Shown in pieces: positions 16,699 to 28,200 of a stretch of DNA of 45,597 nt. Under the pieces are notes generated by a model. It was not told the DNA's origin. It worked only from the letters and a program-made list of their open reading frames with translations, and did no database searches. The position numbers and the translations under genes are program-made. How positions within the stretch are numbered: the stretch's first letter is position 1; every line of letters starts with the position of its first letter. The stretch is from Clostridia bacterium (GTDB lineage Bacteria; Bacillota; Clostridia; Oscillospirales; CAG-272): the NCBI GenBank assembly GCA_017483305.1, contig JAFULC010000042.1, positions 1-45,597 of the forward strand, read 5' to 3'.

Positions 16699-17601
16699 AT
16701 GAACGAAAAATTGACCGACCTCGACTTCGGCGTCGAGATCTCCCCCGAAAAGAATAAGGTCGTGGGCGGCACGCTCTACCTCGTGGCAACCCCCGTCGGC
16801 AACCTCGCTGACCTCTCGGCAAGAGCCGTCAAGGTGCTCTCCGAGGTCGACTTCATCGCCGCCGAGGACACGCGAAACTCGATGCGCCTGCTCTCCTACC
16901 TTGGAATCCAGAAGCCGATGGTCTCCTATTTCGAGCACAACAAGCGCACCCACGGTGAGCTGATCTGCTCAAAATTGCTTGCGGGCGAATCCTGTGCGCT
17001 GATAACCGATGCGGGCACTCCCGCCATCTCCGATCCGGGTGAGGATATCGTCGCGCTCTGCGCCGAGCAAAATATCCCCGTGACAAGTATTCCGGGCGCA
17101 TGCGCCGCGATTCTTGCGCTCACGCTCTCGGCTCTGCCGACGGGCAGATTCTGCTTCGAGGGCTTCCTCTCGGCAGATAAAAAGGAGCGCAGAGCCCGTC
17201 TTGAAAGACTCAAGGGCGACGACAGAACGCTGATCTTCCACGAAGCGCCGCACAAATTGAAGGCAACGCTTGCCGATATGTGCGAGATCTTCGGCGCGGA
17301 GCGCAAAATCTCGCTCTGCCGCGAGCTGACCAAGCTCAACGAGGACATTCACCGCACAACTCTCGGCGGCGCGGTCGCACATTACGAGGAAAATTCCCCG
17401 CGCGGCGAATACGTACTCGTTATCGAGGGCGCGGACGGCGAAACAAGCGACGAAAAAAACGATCTCTGCTCACTTTCGATTGAGGAGCACGTGGGGCACT
17501 ACGTAAGCCTCGGAATGAGCCAGAAGGACGCGATCAAGACCGCCGCGCGCGACCGCGGAGTCCCCAAAAACGAGGTCTATATGGTTTTCGCGAAAAAATA
17601 A
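16699..17601 (+). CDS. rsmI: 16S rRNA 2'-O-ribose C1402 methyltransferase RsmI
   Basis: This 300-residue SAM-dependent tetrapyrrole-methylase-fold enzyme methylates the 2'-O of C1402 in 16S rRNA together with RsmH. The diagnostic motifs are LYLVATPVGNLADLS (about 27-41), AAEDTRNSMRLLSYLGI, ITDAGTPAISDPGEDI, TSIPGACA and FYEAPHK-like FHEAPHKLKATL. The C-terminal part (GMSQKDAIKTAARDRGVPKNEVY) is the HTH-like RsmI_HTH tail of Firmicutes forms. The N-terminal 24 residues are an extension beyond the core. CGAAAGG precedes the ATG. It is followed by its own terminator. Confidence 0.96.
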   Translation: MNEKLTDLDFGVEISPEKNKVVGGTLYLVATPVGNLADLSARAVKVLSEVDFIAAEDTRNSMRLLSYLGIQKPMVSYFEHNKRTHGELICSKLLAGESCALITDAGTPAISDPGEDIVALCAEQNIPVTSIPGACAAILALTLSALPTGRFCFEGFLSADKKERRARLERLKGDDRTLIFHEAPHKLKATLADMCEIFGAERKISLCRELTKLNEDIHRTTLGGAVAHYEENSPRGEYVLVIEGADGETSDEKNDLCSLSIEEHVGHYVSLGMSQKDAIKTAARDRGVPKNEVYMVFAKK

Positions 17602-17611
17602 TAGGAAAAAG

Positions 17612-17642
17612 CATCTCTGATCTGCGCAGAGGTGTTTTTTTC
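17612..17642 (+). terminator. Terminator of rsmI
   Basis: The stem catctctg (17612-17619) / cagaggtg (17627-17634) is followed by a long T run. Confidence 0.85.
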
Positions 17643-17683
17643 TTTCCAAAATCCAAAATTTTCTGTTTTTTTCGCAAAATCTC

Positions 17684-17712
17684 TTGACAAATCGCAAAAA
17701 CAAGTGTATCAT
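17684..17712 (+). promoter_or_regulatory. Promoter/operator region of GntR-ABC operon
   Basis: TTGACA (17684-17689), 17-bp spacer, TATCAT (17707-17712). Just downstream are the near-direct repeats TAACACAG and TAACACAA (about 17717-17732), and GTGT...ACAC half sites flank the -10. These are candidate binding sites for the GntR protein. Confidence 0.65.
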
Positions 17713-17759
17713 TGTATTAACACAGTAACACAACAAACAGAAAAGGAGGGAGAAAAAAT

Positions 17760-18128
17760 ATGGCGTGGAGCTTTGCATCCGACCGCCCCGTGTACGTCCA
17801 GCTTGCCGAAAGACTGCGAAAAAAGATCATTTCTTCCGAATATAGCGCGGGAGAGCAGATTCCAAGCGTCCGTCAGCTTGCCGCGGAAACGGCAGTAAAC
17901 CCCAACACCGTCCAGCGCGCGCTCGCCGAGCTTGAGGGCGAGGGCTTGCTCGAGGTGCGCGGCACTCTCGGCAAATTCGTCACCGAGGATCGCGAGATCA
18001 TCGAGCGCAGCCGACGTGAGCAGGCAAAATCACTCGTCCGCAGCTTCGTCGCAAGTGCCGCGGAAATGTCGATCCCGACAGAAGAACTTATCTCAATGAT
18101 ACAGGAGGAGATCAATGAACGTCCTTGA
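17760..18128 (+). CDS. GntR-family regulator, YtrA type
   Basis: This 122-residue protein has an N-terminal winged HTH (residues about 8-76: RPVYVQLAERLRKKIISSEY, GEQIPSVRQLAAETAVNPNTVQRALAELEGEGL) and only a short helical tail for dimerisation. That is the layout of the YtrA subfamily. YtrA proteins repress their own ABC-transporter operons and respond to cell-wall-active antibiotics or envelope stress. The gene sits first in the operon and overlaps the ATPase gene by 14 nt, so it is probably autoregulated. AAGGAGGG lies 10 nt before the ATG. Confidence 0.93.
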   Translation: MAWSFASDRPVYVQLAERLRKKIISSEYSAGEQIPSVRQLAAETAVNPNTVQRALAELEGEGLLEVRGTLGKFVTEDREIIERSRREQAKSLVRSFVASAAEMSIPTEELISMIQEEINERP

Positions 18129-18819
18129 ATGTAAAAATCTGAAAAAAGCCTATAAAAGAGGCAATTTTGTCCTTGATAACTTCAACATCCGCATCCCCGA
18201 GGGCAAAATTATCGGACTTCTCGGCCCGAACGGATGCGGAAAAAGCACTCTGATCAAGCTCATCGCGGGACTTTTACAGCCAAACGAGGGCGAGATCACG
18301 GTCTGCGGTGTCCCCGTGGGCGAGGAGACCAAGGCAATGATATCCTACCTCCCCGAAAGACCCTACTTCAACGGTTCAATGACGGTCAACGAGCTGATAG
18401 GCTACTTTAAGGAGTTTTACGCCGATTTCGACGAAGACCGTGCATATACCCTCCTTTCCGACCTTGGAATCGACCCCAAGGCGAAGCTCAAAACGCTCTC
18501 CAAGGGCACCAAGGAGAAGGTACAGCTCGTGCTGGTAATGTCGCGCAAGGCAAAGCTTTACCTGCTCGACGAGCCGATCGCAGGCGTTGACCCCGCGGCG
18601 CGTGAGTACATCCTCAGCACGATAGTCAACAACTACGACAGCGAGGCGACGATTATCATCACGACCCACCTGATAACCGACGTTGAGCAGGTGCTCGACG
18701 ACTTCGTTTTCCTCTCCTACGGCGGCAGGATCATAGCATCGGGATCTGCCGAGGAGACCAGGATCAACACGGGCAAGTCCCTCGATCAGCTATTCAGGGA
18801 GGTATTCAGAAATGCTTAA
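18115..18819 (+). CDS. ABC transporter ATP-binding protein (YtrB-like)
   Basis: This 234-residue nucleotide-binding subunit has Walker A GPNGCGKST (37-45), signature LSKGTKEK (128-135; a degenerate form of LSGGQ, normal in YtrB/YxlF-like proteins), Walker B LYLLDEP (148-154) and the H-loop His185 (ITTHLI). The start lies inside the gntR gene with GGAGG 5 nt upstream, indicating translational coupling, and its 3' end overlaps the permease gene by 8 nt. It should power the adjacent permease. The substrate is unknown; the regulator type suggests an antibiotic-sensing or wall-stress role. Confidence 0.94.
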   Translation: MNVLECKNLKKAYKRGNFVLDNFNIRIPEGKIIGLLGPNGCGKSTLIKLIAGLLQPNEGEITVCGVPVGEETKAMISYLPERPYFNGSMTVNELIGYFKEFYADFDEDRAYTLLSDLGIDPKAKLKTLSKGTKEKVQLVLVMSRKAKLYLLDEPIAGVDPAAREYILSTIVNNYDSEATIIITTHLITDVEQVLDDFVFLSYGGRIIASGSAEETRINTGKSLDQLFREVFRNA

Positions 18820-19642
18820 AAAATTACTTAAATACGACCTTAGCGCCATCTTCAAGCTCTGGTGGATAATGGCGGTCTCGTCGCTCGGTCTTTCGGTGAT
18901 CGGAGGCTTGTGCTTAAAGACCCTGACGAGTATGGAGGCAAATGAAATAAGCCCGATCATTGTGATCATGGCGGCGCTTGGAATCGTCGCGACGGTTATC
19001 GGTCTGTCGGCGTTCTTAGTAGTCACGATGATCCTGATATACGTCCGATTTTACAAAAACTTCTTTACCGACGAGGGCTATCTGACCTTTACCCTGCCCG
19101 TCAAGCGCTCCCAGCTTCTCAATTCCAAGCTGATAAGCACCTTCGTGGCAACCATCGCCACCTATGTCGTGCTGATATTTGACGTCATTCTGCTCCTCGC
19201 GATCGGAATTCCCGATTTCTTCGATTCGGACGTCTGGAAAATGCTCGGTCACTTCTTTGGCGTGACCGTAAAGGAAATGGGAATCTATTTCTTCATCTAC
19301 GCGATCGAAATACTCCTGCTTGCCCTCCTCACAAGCCTTTCGTCGATGCTTTTGGTCTATATCTGCATCACGCTCGCCTCGGTGATCGTCAAAAAAGCGC
19401 GCGTCATCACCGCGATCGGCATCTATTACGGCGCAACTACCGTAGTCACCTTCTCTGCCGAGCTCGTTTACCTTTTCGGCATCATGTTCTTAGGCAATAC
19501 GATCACAAATCTTAGCGCATCGGCAACGATGGGCGCGATCGCGCTGATACTCCTGGTTCTGACCGTGTTTATCGCCGCAATCGCCTCCGCACTGTATCTG
19601 CTCGAGTATTATCTGCTCGACAAGAAGCTTAATCTGGCATAA
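18812..19642 (+). CDS. ABC-2 type permease
   Basis: This 276-residue integral membrane protein has about six hydrophobic segments, with the pattern of ABC-2 permeases: a short basic N terminus (MLKKLLKYDLSAIFKLWWIM), a coupling region YLTFTLPVKRSQLLNSKL, and the final segment IAAIASALYLLEYYLLDKKL. The LPVKRSQLLNSKL motif is typical of permeases paired with YtrA/YtrB-like proteins in Clostridia. It overlaps the ATPase gene, so the two are made together; two copies of each probably form the transporter. Confidence 0.9.
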   Translation: MLKKLLKYDLSAIFKLWWIMAVSSLGLSVIGGLCLKTLTSMEANEISPIIVIMAALGIVATVIGLSAFLVVTMILIYVRFYKNFFTDEGYLTFTLPVKRSQLLNSKLISTFVATIATYVVLIFDVILLLAIGIPDFFDSDVWKMLGHFFGVTVKEMGIYFFIYAIEILLLALLTSLSSMLLVYICITLASVIVKKARVITAIGIYYGATTVVTFSAELVYLFGIMFLGNTITNLSASATMGAIALILLVLTVFIAAIASALYLLEYYLLDKKLNLA

Positions 19643-19657
19643 GGGAGGTAGAAAATA

Positions 19658-20533
19658 ATGAAAACAAGAAAAATATTATTATTCGTATTGGCACTCGCGC
19701 TTATTTCTTCCCTTTTGACCATAATTCCCTCAGCGGATAGCGGAAAAATAACGATCAGCGAGGATTATAGCACCGTCACCTACAACGGCAAGGAATACGT
19801 CTACTTCCCCGAGCTCATCAATGTCTACGACACCAAGTACTTTGACTCGGAGCACTTCGACCTCACACCCGAGCAGGAGCGCGAGATCCACTCGGTCACC
19901 GCGTATATCAACGAGGGCGTCTACCTGAGACTGAGCGTTTCCTTTAGAAAGGGCGGCAGTCTGTATGATATCTACATCTGTGTCGACTACCTCGACGAGT
20001 ATCAGCAATTTATCACCAAGGGCGGCTCGGAATACTCATTCTATGATTACAGATCATACGAAAACGTCTATATAGACCGCAAAGACGTGTTCAAGAGTGC
20101 CGTTGTGATCAATAGCTACGAGCTTCTCTACTACGAGCAGTACGCCGAGGTCACCTCAACAAGCGCGGACGGTTGCCTCAGAGTCCATTCGGGCAACATC
20201 CTCTACGATAACGGCGGAAATTACTATTATTACGATTTCAACTCTGATAACGGCGACACGGTCACCCTCTGGAAGCTCGACACCTCGATATTCGAGGAGG
20301 AGCAAGACGACGTGCTTGATATGCCCTTTGAAAGCGACTTTATGCTCGGCTTTTCAACGGTCATTATCTCGCTTTTCTTCGGAGCAATTCCCCTCGCGGG
20401 CCTCATCGTCTGCCTCGTGCTTTCCTTCAAGTCGAAGCAGCCCTACCGCAGAGGTCTCAGAATAGTAACACTTCTTTGCGCCGCTGAAATCGTGACATTC
20501 ATCGTCACACTGATAGTTTTGCTCTCCGCATAA
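19658..20533 (+). CDS. Secreted/membrane protein of ABC operon, 291 aa
   Basis: Function unknown. It has an N-terminal signal peptide (KTRKILLFVLALALISSLLT), an extracytoplasmic beta-rich domain of about 190 residues with many Tyr (NYYYYDFNSDNGD), and two C-terminal membrane helices (FSTVIISLFFGAIPLAGLIV and a second ending VTLIVLLSA) separated by a basic loop. GGGAGG lies 7 nt before the ATG and 15 bp after the permease stop, so it is the fourth gene of the operon. A membrane-tethered external domain in such an operon could sense or present the substrate, but that is inference. A strong terminator follows. Confidence 0.82.
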   Translation: MKTRKILLFVLALALISSLLTIIPSADSGKITISEDYSTVTYNGKEYVYFPELINVYDTKYFDSEHFDLTPEQEREIHSVTAYINEGVYLRLSVSFRKGGSLYDIYICVDYLDEYQQFITKGGSEYSFYDYRSYENVYIDRKDVFKSAVVINSYELLYYEQYAEVTSTSADGCLRVHSGNILYDNGGNYYYYDFNSDNGDTVTLWKLDTSIFEEEQDDVLDMPFESDFMLGFSTVIISLFFGAIPLAGLIVCLVLSFKSKQPYRRGLRIVTLLCAAEIVTFIVTLIVLLSA

Positions 20534-20562
20534 GGCAAAAATGCGACAAGCAGCCGATCAAC

Positions 20563-20597
20563 AAAAAACTCCCCCACAGGTGTGGGGGAGTTTTTTC
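20563..20597 (+). terminator. Terminator of GntR-ABC operon
   Basis: A stem aaaaaactcccccaca / tgtgggggagtttttt with a 3-nt loop, nearly perfect and bidirectional. Confidence 0.92.
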
Positions 20598-20613
20598 TCT
20601 CAAAGACGATCGA

Positions 20614-20643
20614 AGCGGCTACCCTCAAAAGAGGGTAGCCGCT
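20614..20643 (-). terminator. GC-rich hairpin 3' of giant gene
   Basis: A perfect 13-bp stem agcggctaccctc / gagggtagccgct with an AAAA loop. The minus-strand side lacks a T-tract, so termination there probably relies on the following bidirectional terminator. A second small hairpin (aacgat/atcgtt) lies at 20653-20669. Confidence 0.5.
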
Positions 20644-20677
20644 GATTTTGTTTAACGATTTTTGATCGTTTGGATTA

Positions 20678-23600
20678 TTATGCTGCAGGAACGGTAACTG
20701 CTACCGAGAATGTTTCTGCAATATATCCTGCACTGGTAGTTGCTCTTATAGAGAATACTACCGTCTGACCTGCCCACTTGGAGAGGTCTACGCTCATATT
20801 ACCACCGCATCCTACTGTGTTTGTTGTAAATCCTGCACTGGTTTGAACATGTGTGGATATATCCGAACGGTTCAGGTTCCAATCGCAAGAAACAATAGTC
20901 TCATTTCCGTTCGCATCGATTATTGCGTAGGAAACGTTTGTTATTGCACAGTCGTTAACTGCGAGCCAACCGGTGTACTGTACCGAGGTTCCGCTGATAG
21001 TAGCGCTACCTTTGAGGTTAGCGCTTGTATCATTGTTAACGTACAGGTAGTCGACATTGTTTCTATACTGACTCGAAGGAGGAGTAACCGTAAGTCCGGT
21101 AAGATCATCACACAGCACTATATAATCGAAGGTGATGGAGGATCCTACTGTCTTACAAGTGTTAATTCTCATAAACGAGAACGTATCTCCTACAACGTAA
21201 CCGCTACATGCCGTAAGATCAAGAACTGCTATATGCCAGAATCCGTCGTTGATAAGAGAAGTTGCCGTATAAGGTCCAGCTGCGTTTGCTCCTGTAGATG
21301 CAAGTATCGTGAGGGACGTTTCAGTGGTTGTCTTATATCTGACTACAGCATATTTAGTAGCAGGCAATCCTGACATAAGGCTCTGGAAGCCGTTGAAGTA
21401 GTTATCTCCGGCGGTCTTACCTGTAATCGTCAAGGTTCCGTCATCGTTAAGCACGTGGTCGTAACAGTCGGTTCTGACGAAGCCGGACAATTCATCTCCA
21501 TTGATGAAATCAGCACGGTGGAATTCGGGAAGTCCTTCCTCATTGCACAGATAGATGTAATCAATGGTGATCGCGTTGTCCTTTACCCAGCAGGTGTCAA
21601 TTCTGAAGTAAGTTATTTCTTCACCAACAACGTACTGTTCGGTTGCAAGATCGATAATAATCGTATGCCACATACCATCGTTCTTTATAGTAGTGCCGAT
21701 GTACTTGTAACCCGTGCTGGACGTAGTTCTTGCATATATTCCAATGCTTGTTTCGGTGGTAGTCTTGTATCTGAGTACTGCATACTTAGGTGCTGTCATA
21801 CCTGCAAACTCGCCATGGAACGAATTGGTAAACTGGCTGCCTGCGTTATCATCCTGAGCTGCCGTAATAGTCAAGGATCCGTCACCGTTAAGTTCACCGG
21901 TGTGAATGCCGTCTCTCAAATAACCCTCAAGCTCTGCACCGGAGACCCAATGAGGAGCCGCACTCTTAGGAACAGTTACGAATACCGAGTAAAGAGTAAC
22001 CGCAGATCCACTCTCCGTAATAACTCTTACGGAAACGCTGACGGTCTGTCCTGCGTATGCGCCGAGGTCTGCCGAAACAGCAGCTTTGTAACAAAGTGTA
22101 CCGGTAGCGTATCCAAGATTGGTTTCAGCATGCATGCTGCCCTCTGTATTCAGATCGCTACGTCCTGCGGGTGTACCAAACGAAATCCAATGCTCTACTC
22201 CTGCTTCGTCGGTAACACATACGCTGATATCGGTAACATTCTGTCCGTCAACTGCGAACCAACCGGACCAAGCCCAATTGCCTCCTGTATAGGAATTGTT
22301 TCTATCACTTGCGCCTGCGCTTCCTTGCAAATGAGTATTGGCTGCGCTATCATGAGCAGCAGATGCTCCGTCAATCGTTATCGAATCAAGAGACGCCGTC
22401 CAGTTCTGCCAACCGTATTCAAGATATTCGTTGTCGCCAAGTGCTACGTCGCCAAGATCGTCACACAAGCCAACGTAAGCAAAGTCTACGGATCCATTTG
22501 CAGTAAGAGCATCAAAGAAGTCTGCTCTTAAGAGAGTGATGTAATAGCTTCCCGTACTGTCGGTTACACTCGCAAGATCGGAAAGATCAATAACAAGAGT
22601 ATGCCACTTATGGTCCGAAACTATGGTAACGAGTTTACTATGTCCGGTCCATGCTCTGTCATCTGCGGTGCTTGCCAAACAGTTGACCGAACCATTATTT
22701 GCAACATTAACACCCAGACCGGTTCTGTACTTAACAACGAGGTACTGACCTGTAGGCATCGTGCCATCAAGCTCGAACGAGAAATATCTGTCACCGCTGT
22801 CGTTATACTTAACGGTAACTGTACCGTCAGCATTAAGAACTGCACCCGTAACACCCAGATCTCCATGATTGCCGGCATTATCGGTCATCATATCAACGAG
22901 ATCCTGTCCCTCGAATATTACGTCGAGAGTATCCTGCTCTACAAAGCTATCAGAAGGAACGCTAACCGTGATGGAGAAGGTCTCAACAACCGCTCCGCCG
23001 TAAATTGTTTCTCTGATCGAGAGCGTTACGGTCTCACCTGCCCAAGCAGAGAGATCAGCGGAGATCTTAACAACGTATCCAACGGTTGCAGTGGACCAAC
23101 CGTCACCGGTTACCGCGTTCTGAATGTTCTGGTCGCCCTTGTAGTAAATATTGGTGCCGCTTTCCTTGTTGGCAAGAGCAACAACGGTCTCATTGCCCTC
23201 GTAATCGGTTACTACGTAAGACATACCGTAAGTTGTCTGACCGTCAACTCCCAGCCAACCGGTGTAATCAACGGTTGTAGCGGTGAGAGAGGTCTGACCC
23301 TTTTGGTTGTTTGCCGTATCTCCGTCAATGTAGAGATAGTCGACGTTGTTTGCAAACTTAGTCTCGATCAACTCACCCGCGATATCGCTGAGATCGGAGA
23401 AGAGGTATACGTGATCTATGGTTATGGAGTATCCTTCCGCGCCCTCACAAATATCGAGTCTCAAGAACGTAACTGCGTCGCCGTAGTTATATCCCGAGCA
23501 CTTTGTAAGGTCAACGAGGATCGTGTGCCATTCACCGTCAGTAATTGCGGTGGAATGAACGTATCCGCCTATATTATTGCCGGCGGTGGTTGCAAGCACG

Positions 23601-25290
23601 GTTATTTGTGCTCCATGATTAATGGTCTTATACTTGATAAGAGCATATCTGGGAGTTACAGCTACAAGAGAGGAGATGTTGAGAGCTCCGTCACCGTCAG
23701 CAGCCGTGCTGGTTATGGTAAGAGATCCGTCATTGTTCAAGGTTCCGCTGAACTTGCCTGTGCTAAGAACGCCTTCAAGCTCCTTGCCGGTGATAAGTCC
23801 GGGATCAGCCGATTCGGGAACTTCAACGTTGATCGAGTAGGTGTCGATGACCATGATGCCGTCAACGATTGCTCTGACGGAAAGCTTCACCGTCTGTCCT
23901 GCCCATGCAGCGAGGTTTGCGGTAAAGTTAACGGTATATCCGACCGTACCGGTTCCCAGAGAAGCAACTGCGTTCTGAATGTCTTCGCTACCCTCATTGT
24001 ATTCGGAGGAAGCCGTGAGAGCAAATTCGGTTTCGTTGCCCACGGCATCGGTAACGACGTAGGAGATGCCGTCAACCGACATACCTGCAATACCAAGCCA
24101 ACCTACGTAATTGACCGCGGTTCCGGTTACAGAGGTTGCATTCTTGTTATCGTTGGATGTATCTCCATCAACGTATGCCCAGTCAATGTTGTTTTTGTAT
24201 TCAGCGCTGTATTCCAGCTTGGCACTGATGCTGCTGGGAACGTCGCTAAGCTCATCACAAAGACCGATATATTCAAAGTCTACAGATCCGTTAGCAGAAA
24301 GCGCGTCAAACATATCTGATCTGAACGAGGTTACGTAATATTTTCCGTCGTCTGCAGCGATAACACCCGTACCGAGCTTTGTGAGGTCAATAACGAGAGT
24401 ATGCCATTCGCCATCTGCCTTCAAACCGTAAGTCTTCACGTGTCCGGTATTAGTGGTGGTGTCGTTATAATATGCCATAGCCCAGAAACTGCCATCAGCA
24501 GAAGTAAGTCCCTCTCCGGTCTTATACTTCATAACGAGGTACTTACCCGTAGCAATTCCGTTCGTGTAAACGGTGAAGTATTCGTCATTATTTTCGGAAG
24601 CGAAATCAACTGTAACGGTTCCGTCGGCATTAACGGTAGCACCCGTAATACCTATGTCGCCACGGGTATCCGTCATAGCTGCGGCAAGATCGTTACCAAC
24701 GAATACCACGTTCATGTTCGCGTAAGTATCAGCCGTAACAAGCTTGTCGGATATAGGCATGGACGAGGTCGTGCTGCCAACGTAGCTGATATCGGAGAGA
24801 GACATATCGGAGTTCATCTCTACAGCAGCATTAAGATCTCTGCAGAATGCTATATACTCGATATCAATAGAATCGTTGGATACTGAGGTGAACGGGTCAA
24901 GTCTGAAGCTGGAGAGGCTGTATGTGCCAGCACTCGTCGCTACCATATCGGTAAGTCCCTTCTCCTTCACAAGTGCGGCAAGATCGATTATCATTACCTG
25001 CCATGTGCCTGTGCGCTTGATAGCGGAATTTTCCACGGTAAAGGTATCGTTGGTTCCGTCGAAGGTACCCGAGGTAGTCGCAAAGAATTGGATACCGCTT
25101 TCGGTGGTGTTCGTTGCAAGCTTGTACTTGAGAACGATATATTTAGCCGCCGAACCGCCAACTATCTTAAAGCTGCTGGTAGCGGGATCGTTCGTGCCTC
25201 CGTTGGTAAGCGTTACGTATTCGCCGTCGTTGACGAGAGTAGACGTAAGCGCTTTACCGTCAGAAGCGAATCCGTGAATAAGGGTAGCAT
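20678..25290 (-). repeat. Six tandem protein modules of the giant gene
   Basis: Modules begin near 25290, 24711, 23806, 22921, 21965 and 21512 (residues about 1368, 1561, 1863, 2158, 2476, 2627). Each has the order G-x-E/D-L start, LNxDGxLTIT, KYxVxxYKT, xxDGxWHTxxxDL, xxFRxD and an ending xxxDYIxLCDDL. Four carry an added Ig-like part with NNVDYLYxDxDT, YTGWLxVxG, xVTDxxGNET and WAGQTVxxSIR. The modules differ too much at DNA level to be recent duplications. Confidence 0.85.
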
Positions 25291-28200
25291 CGTAGAAGAG
25301 GTCACCGTGCTGCTCTTCCCACTCAACGTAGGTATCGTCAACAACGACCTTGAAGCTGCTTTCCTCTTCCCCGGTGACAGTAGTCACGAAGGAGTAAGAA
25401 TAGGTCTTCGTATCTTTATCGTAATGTACCGCATATCCGTCGTAGCAATGCGCGTTACCCGACTCGTCAACCGAATTCTCAGAGCTGAGCTCAACAAGCT
25501 GCCAATCGCTGTTAACAAATTTGTAGAGCTTGGGAGCCGTCAATATATTGAAGCCGTCAACGCGGAAGGTTACGTTGATATTATCGTTAGAATCAAGCGC
25601 CACCTTGTCTGCGTTTGCGTGGCTGATAGTAACGGTAGCATCAAGACCGTTGGTGGTCTTGACCGTAGGAATAAACTTGTTTGTAACCGCTTCAGCGTGC
25701 TCACCGGGAGTTGCTACGATAGGAGCAACCAAGGTGTTTTCACGTACGTTCTGTACGAGCGTATCATCTGCGGTATCATAATATCCCCAAGGCATAATGA
25801 TCGCGTAAATAACGATCTCTTCGCCCGCATTAAGAGTAACGTTGCCCGCATTGAGCGAGAGGCTTGCTTTGCGATTTTCAACGTTTACGATGAAGGAACT
25901 GCCCGAAAGCGAGCTGGGCAACGTGTAATCGCTGATAAGGAACGATACGTTAGCGTTCTGCTTGTTCTGATTGCCCTCATTGTCAACGTTATCAATCTGA
26001 TACAGATCGAAATAAGGGCAGTTGGTACCGAGCGTGTACCTAGCAGAAGTATCTGCGCTTATACCGTTAACCGCGCTTGTGCCGTAATAACCGAACTTCT
26101 GATATCCGTTTCCGTATCCGGCAACAGAATAGAAGGAGAAGTTGCTAGCAAAATCATTGATCGTAACGTCTTCGAGAACCTTGTATCTCATCTCATAGTA
26201 TGCTCTGTTCTCATCGGTCTGAGGCATTTCTATGTGAGTATACGTAACCTGGATCTTGCCATCGTCGGAAATGTAGGTCATATCAATGTCCGCGTAGGTA
26301 GGACCCGAAGAATTGATAACGCTGCTAATGCTTTCCGATGCAACCATCTGACCGTTGCTATCGGTATACTGCAGGAACATGTGATATCCACCGTTATCAT
26401 GCTGGGGATCACCGGTCTCGGTTTCGTGATCGGACCACCAGGGAGCAGAGGCTGCTCTGTGGTCAGGAAGGGTCTGGAGATCCTTACCCATTACGTAATA
26501 GTTCGCAATACAGTTACTCTCCGTAACACCTGTGGAAAGGTGATAATAAGGAGCAAAGAACTGGATCGAGGAGATCTGCTTGAGAGGATACTTACCCCAG
26601 TTCATATAGGTCTGGAGCACGGTAAGCTCTTCGGTCTCACCCGCGTTTACGTATACGGGGATTCTGGTCTCACTGTATCCTACGTCTCCCCAGAGATACA
26701 TCGGAACCTCAAACTCGTGGTTGAAGTTCTTCGAGACCTCGGTGGGAAGAGGAAGCAAATTGTCGTTCTTGTCGAGCACGGCACCGCCCTCAATCGAGCA
26801 TCCGTAGGAATATGCCATAACGTACACGTTGCGGCTATATTCATCGCCCGTAATCTTGAAGGAGAGCGCACCGTGGAAATTCTGAGCGTAGTAATAGCCT
26901 GCATTGAAGCCAATGTTCTCGGGAATAGTGAACGCGTACATACCGCGGATTCCGTCGTAACCGTCGAAGGTCGCGTTAGGAGTCTTGTCGGTATTGATCG
27001 TAATATTTGTCGAGCCGAGAGGATGGCGCTCAATGTACGCTTCCTCAAGGAACGCGTCAAAGGAGTGATTACCGTCGGTATAAATTCTCTGACCAAAGTA
27101 GAACTGTGTGGGAGAATTGTAGATGTTGGTGCTTGTTCCCTTGAAATCGGGGTACTTAGTCGCCAGCTCGCTCGAGCTGTGCAGAGTATCCTGCGCAGAA
27201 ATCTTGTTATCTTCAGGAACGATGGTCTGTCTGATGACGTAATAGTCACCTTCAACGGTAATAGTGATCGTACCGCAGTGCTGATCATCAGCAGGAAGGA
27301 TGTATCCGAAGATACCTGCTCCATCGATATCAAATCCCGCATATTCAACATTTTCAATAGTACTGGAGATAGCGGTAAGGAGCTCTTCATTGCCGAGAAC
27401 CTTAACTCTTACACCGTTAACGTTGGTTGCGAGGATCTTGGTTTCCATACCAACCTCAGTGATATTAGCAACGTCTGCGGTTGCTACGAGGCTGAGAGCC
27501 TGATGCATCTTATCGGTATAGGTGTGAAGACCTCTGTCGAGAAGAAGCGCAGGAGCGCTACCCAGTTTAATCTGAACAAAGTTGACTGCAGAAATCTGTA
27601 TCGTTTCGCCCTTCTGACCGTTGAAGTCAAGACGAAGACCCTTAACAGTCACGCTTTCATCAAAGAAAATTCTATAAGTATGGAACTCTCCGTCAGCTTT
27701 GACACTAAAGTCAATTCTATGCTCTTCGCCATAGCTTGTATCTTCAGTGGTAGTATAGCGCAACTGAACCTGCGACGTAGATGCCGTTGCCATAGTTATG
27801 TCCAACGCATTATACGTAGCGGTATTAACAGTAAGCGCGTTTGCGTATGTATATATCTGCGGGTCTGCAGTGCTTGTTATGGTGGTCGACAGTATGTTGT
27901 TCGAAATTGTAGGAGTTGACATATCAACCGCTCCGCCATATCTGAAACGGTTCAATTGAACGTTACTCGTCGCAGTGACTGTGTCGGATGCAGCCTCGTC
28001 CATGAAATTCTGTCCGTACATATGAGCGTCATAGTAATAATAACCGTAACGGAACAGGTTAGCAGTAGCCTCTTTGATAGAATTCGAAGCGTAATACGTG
28101 CCGCTTGTCGTTTTAACGTAAACGTCCATCGTGTTCTCAACGTATACGTTTCCGTTCTTGTCGGTTATAGTAGCAGACTGATTCGAATTCAGAGGATAGT

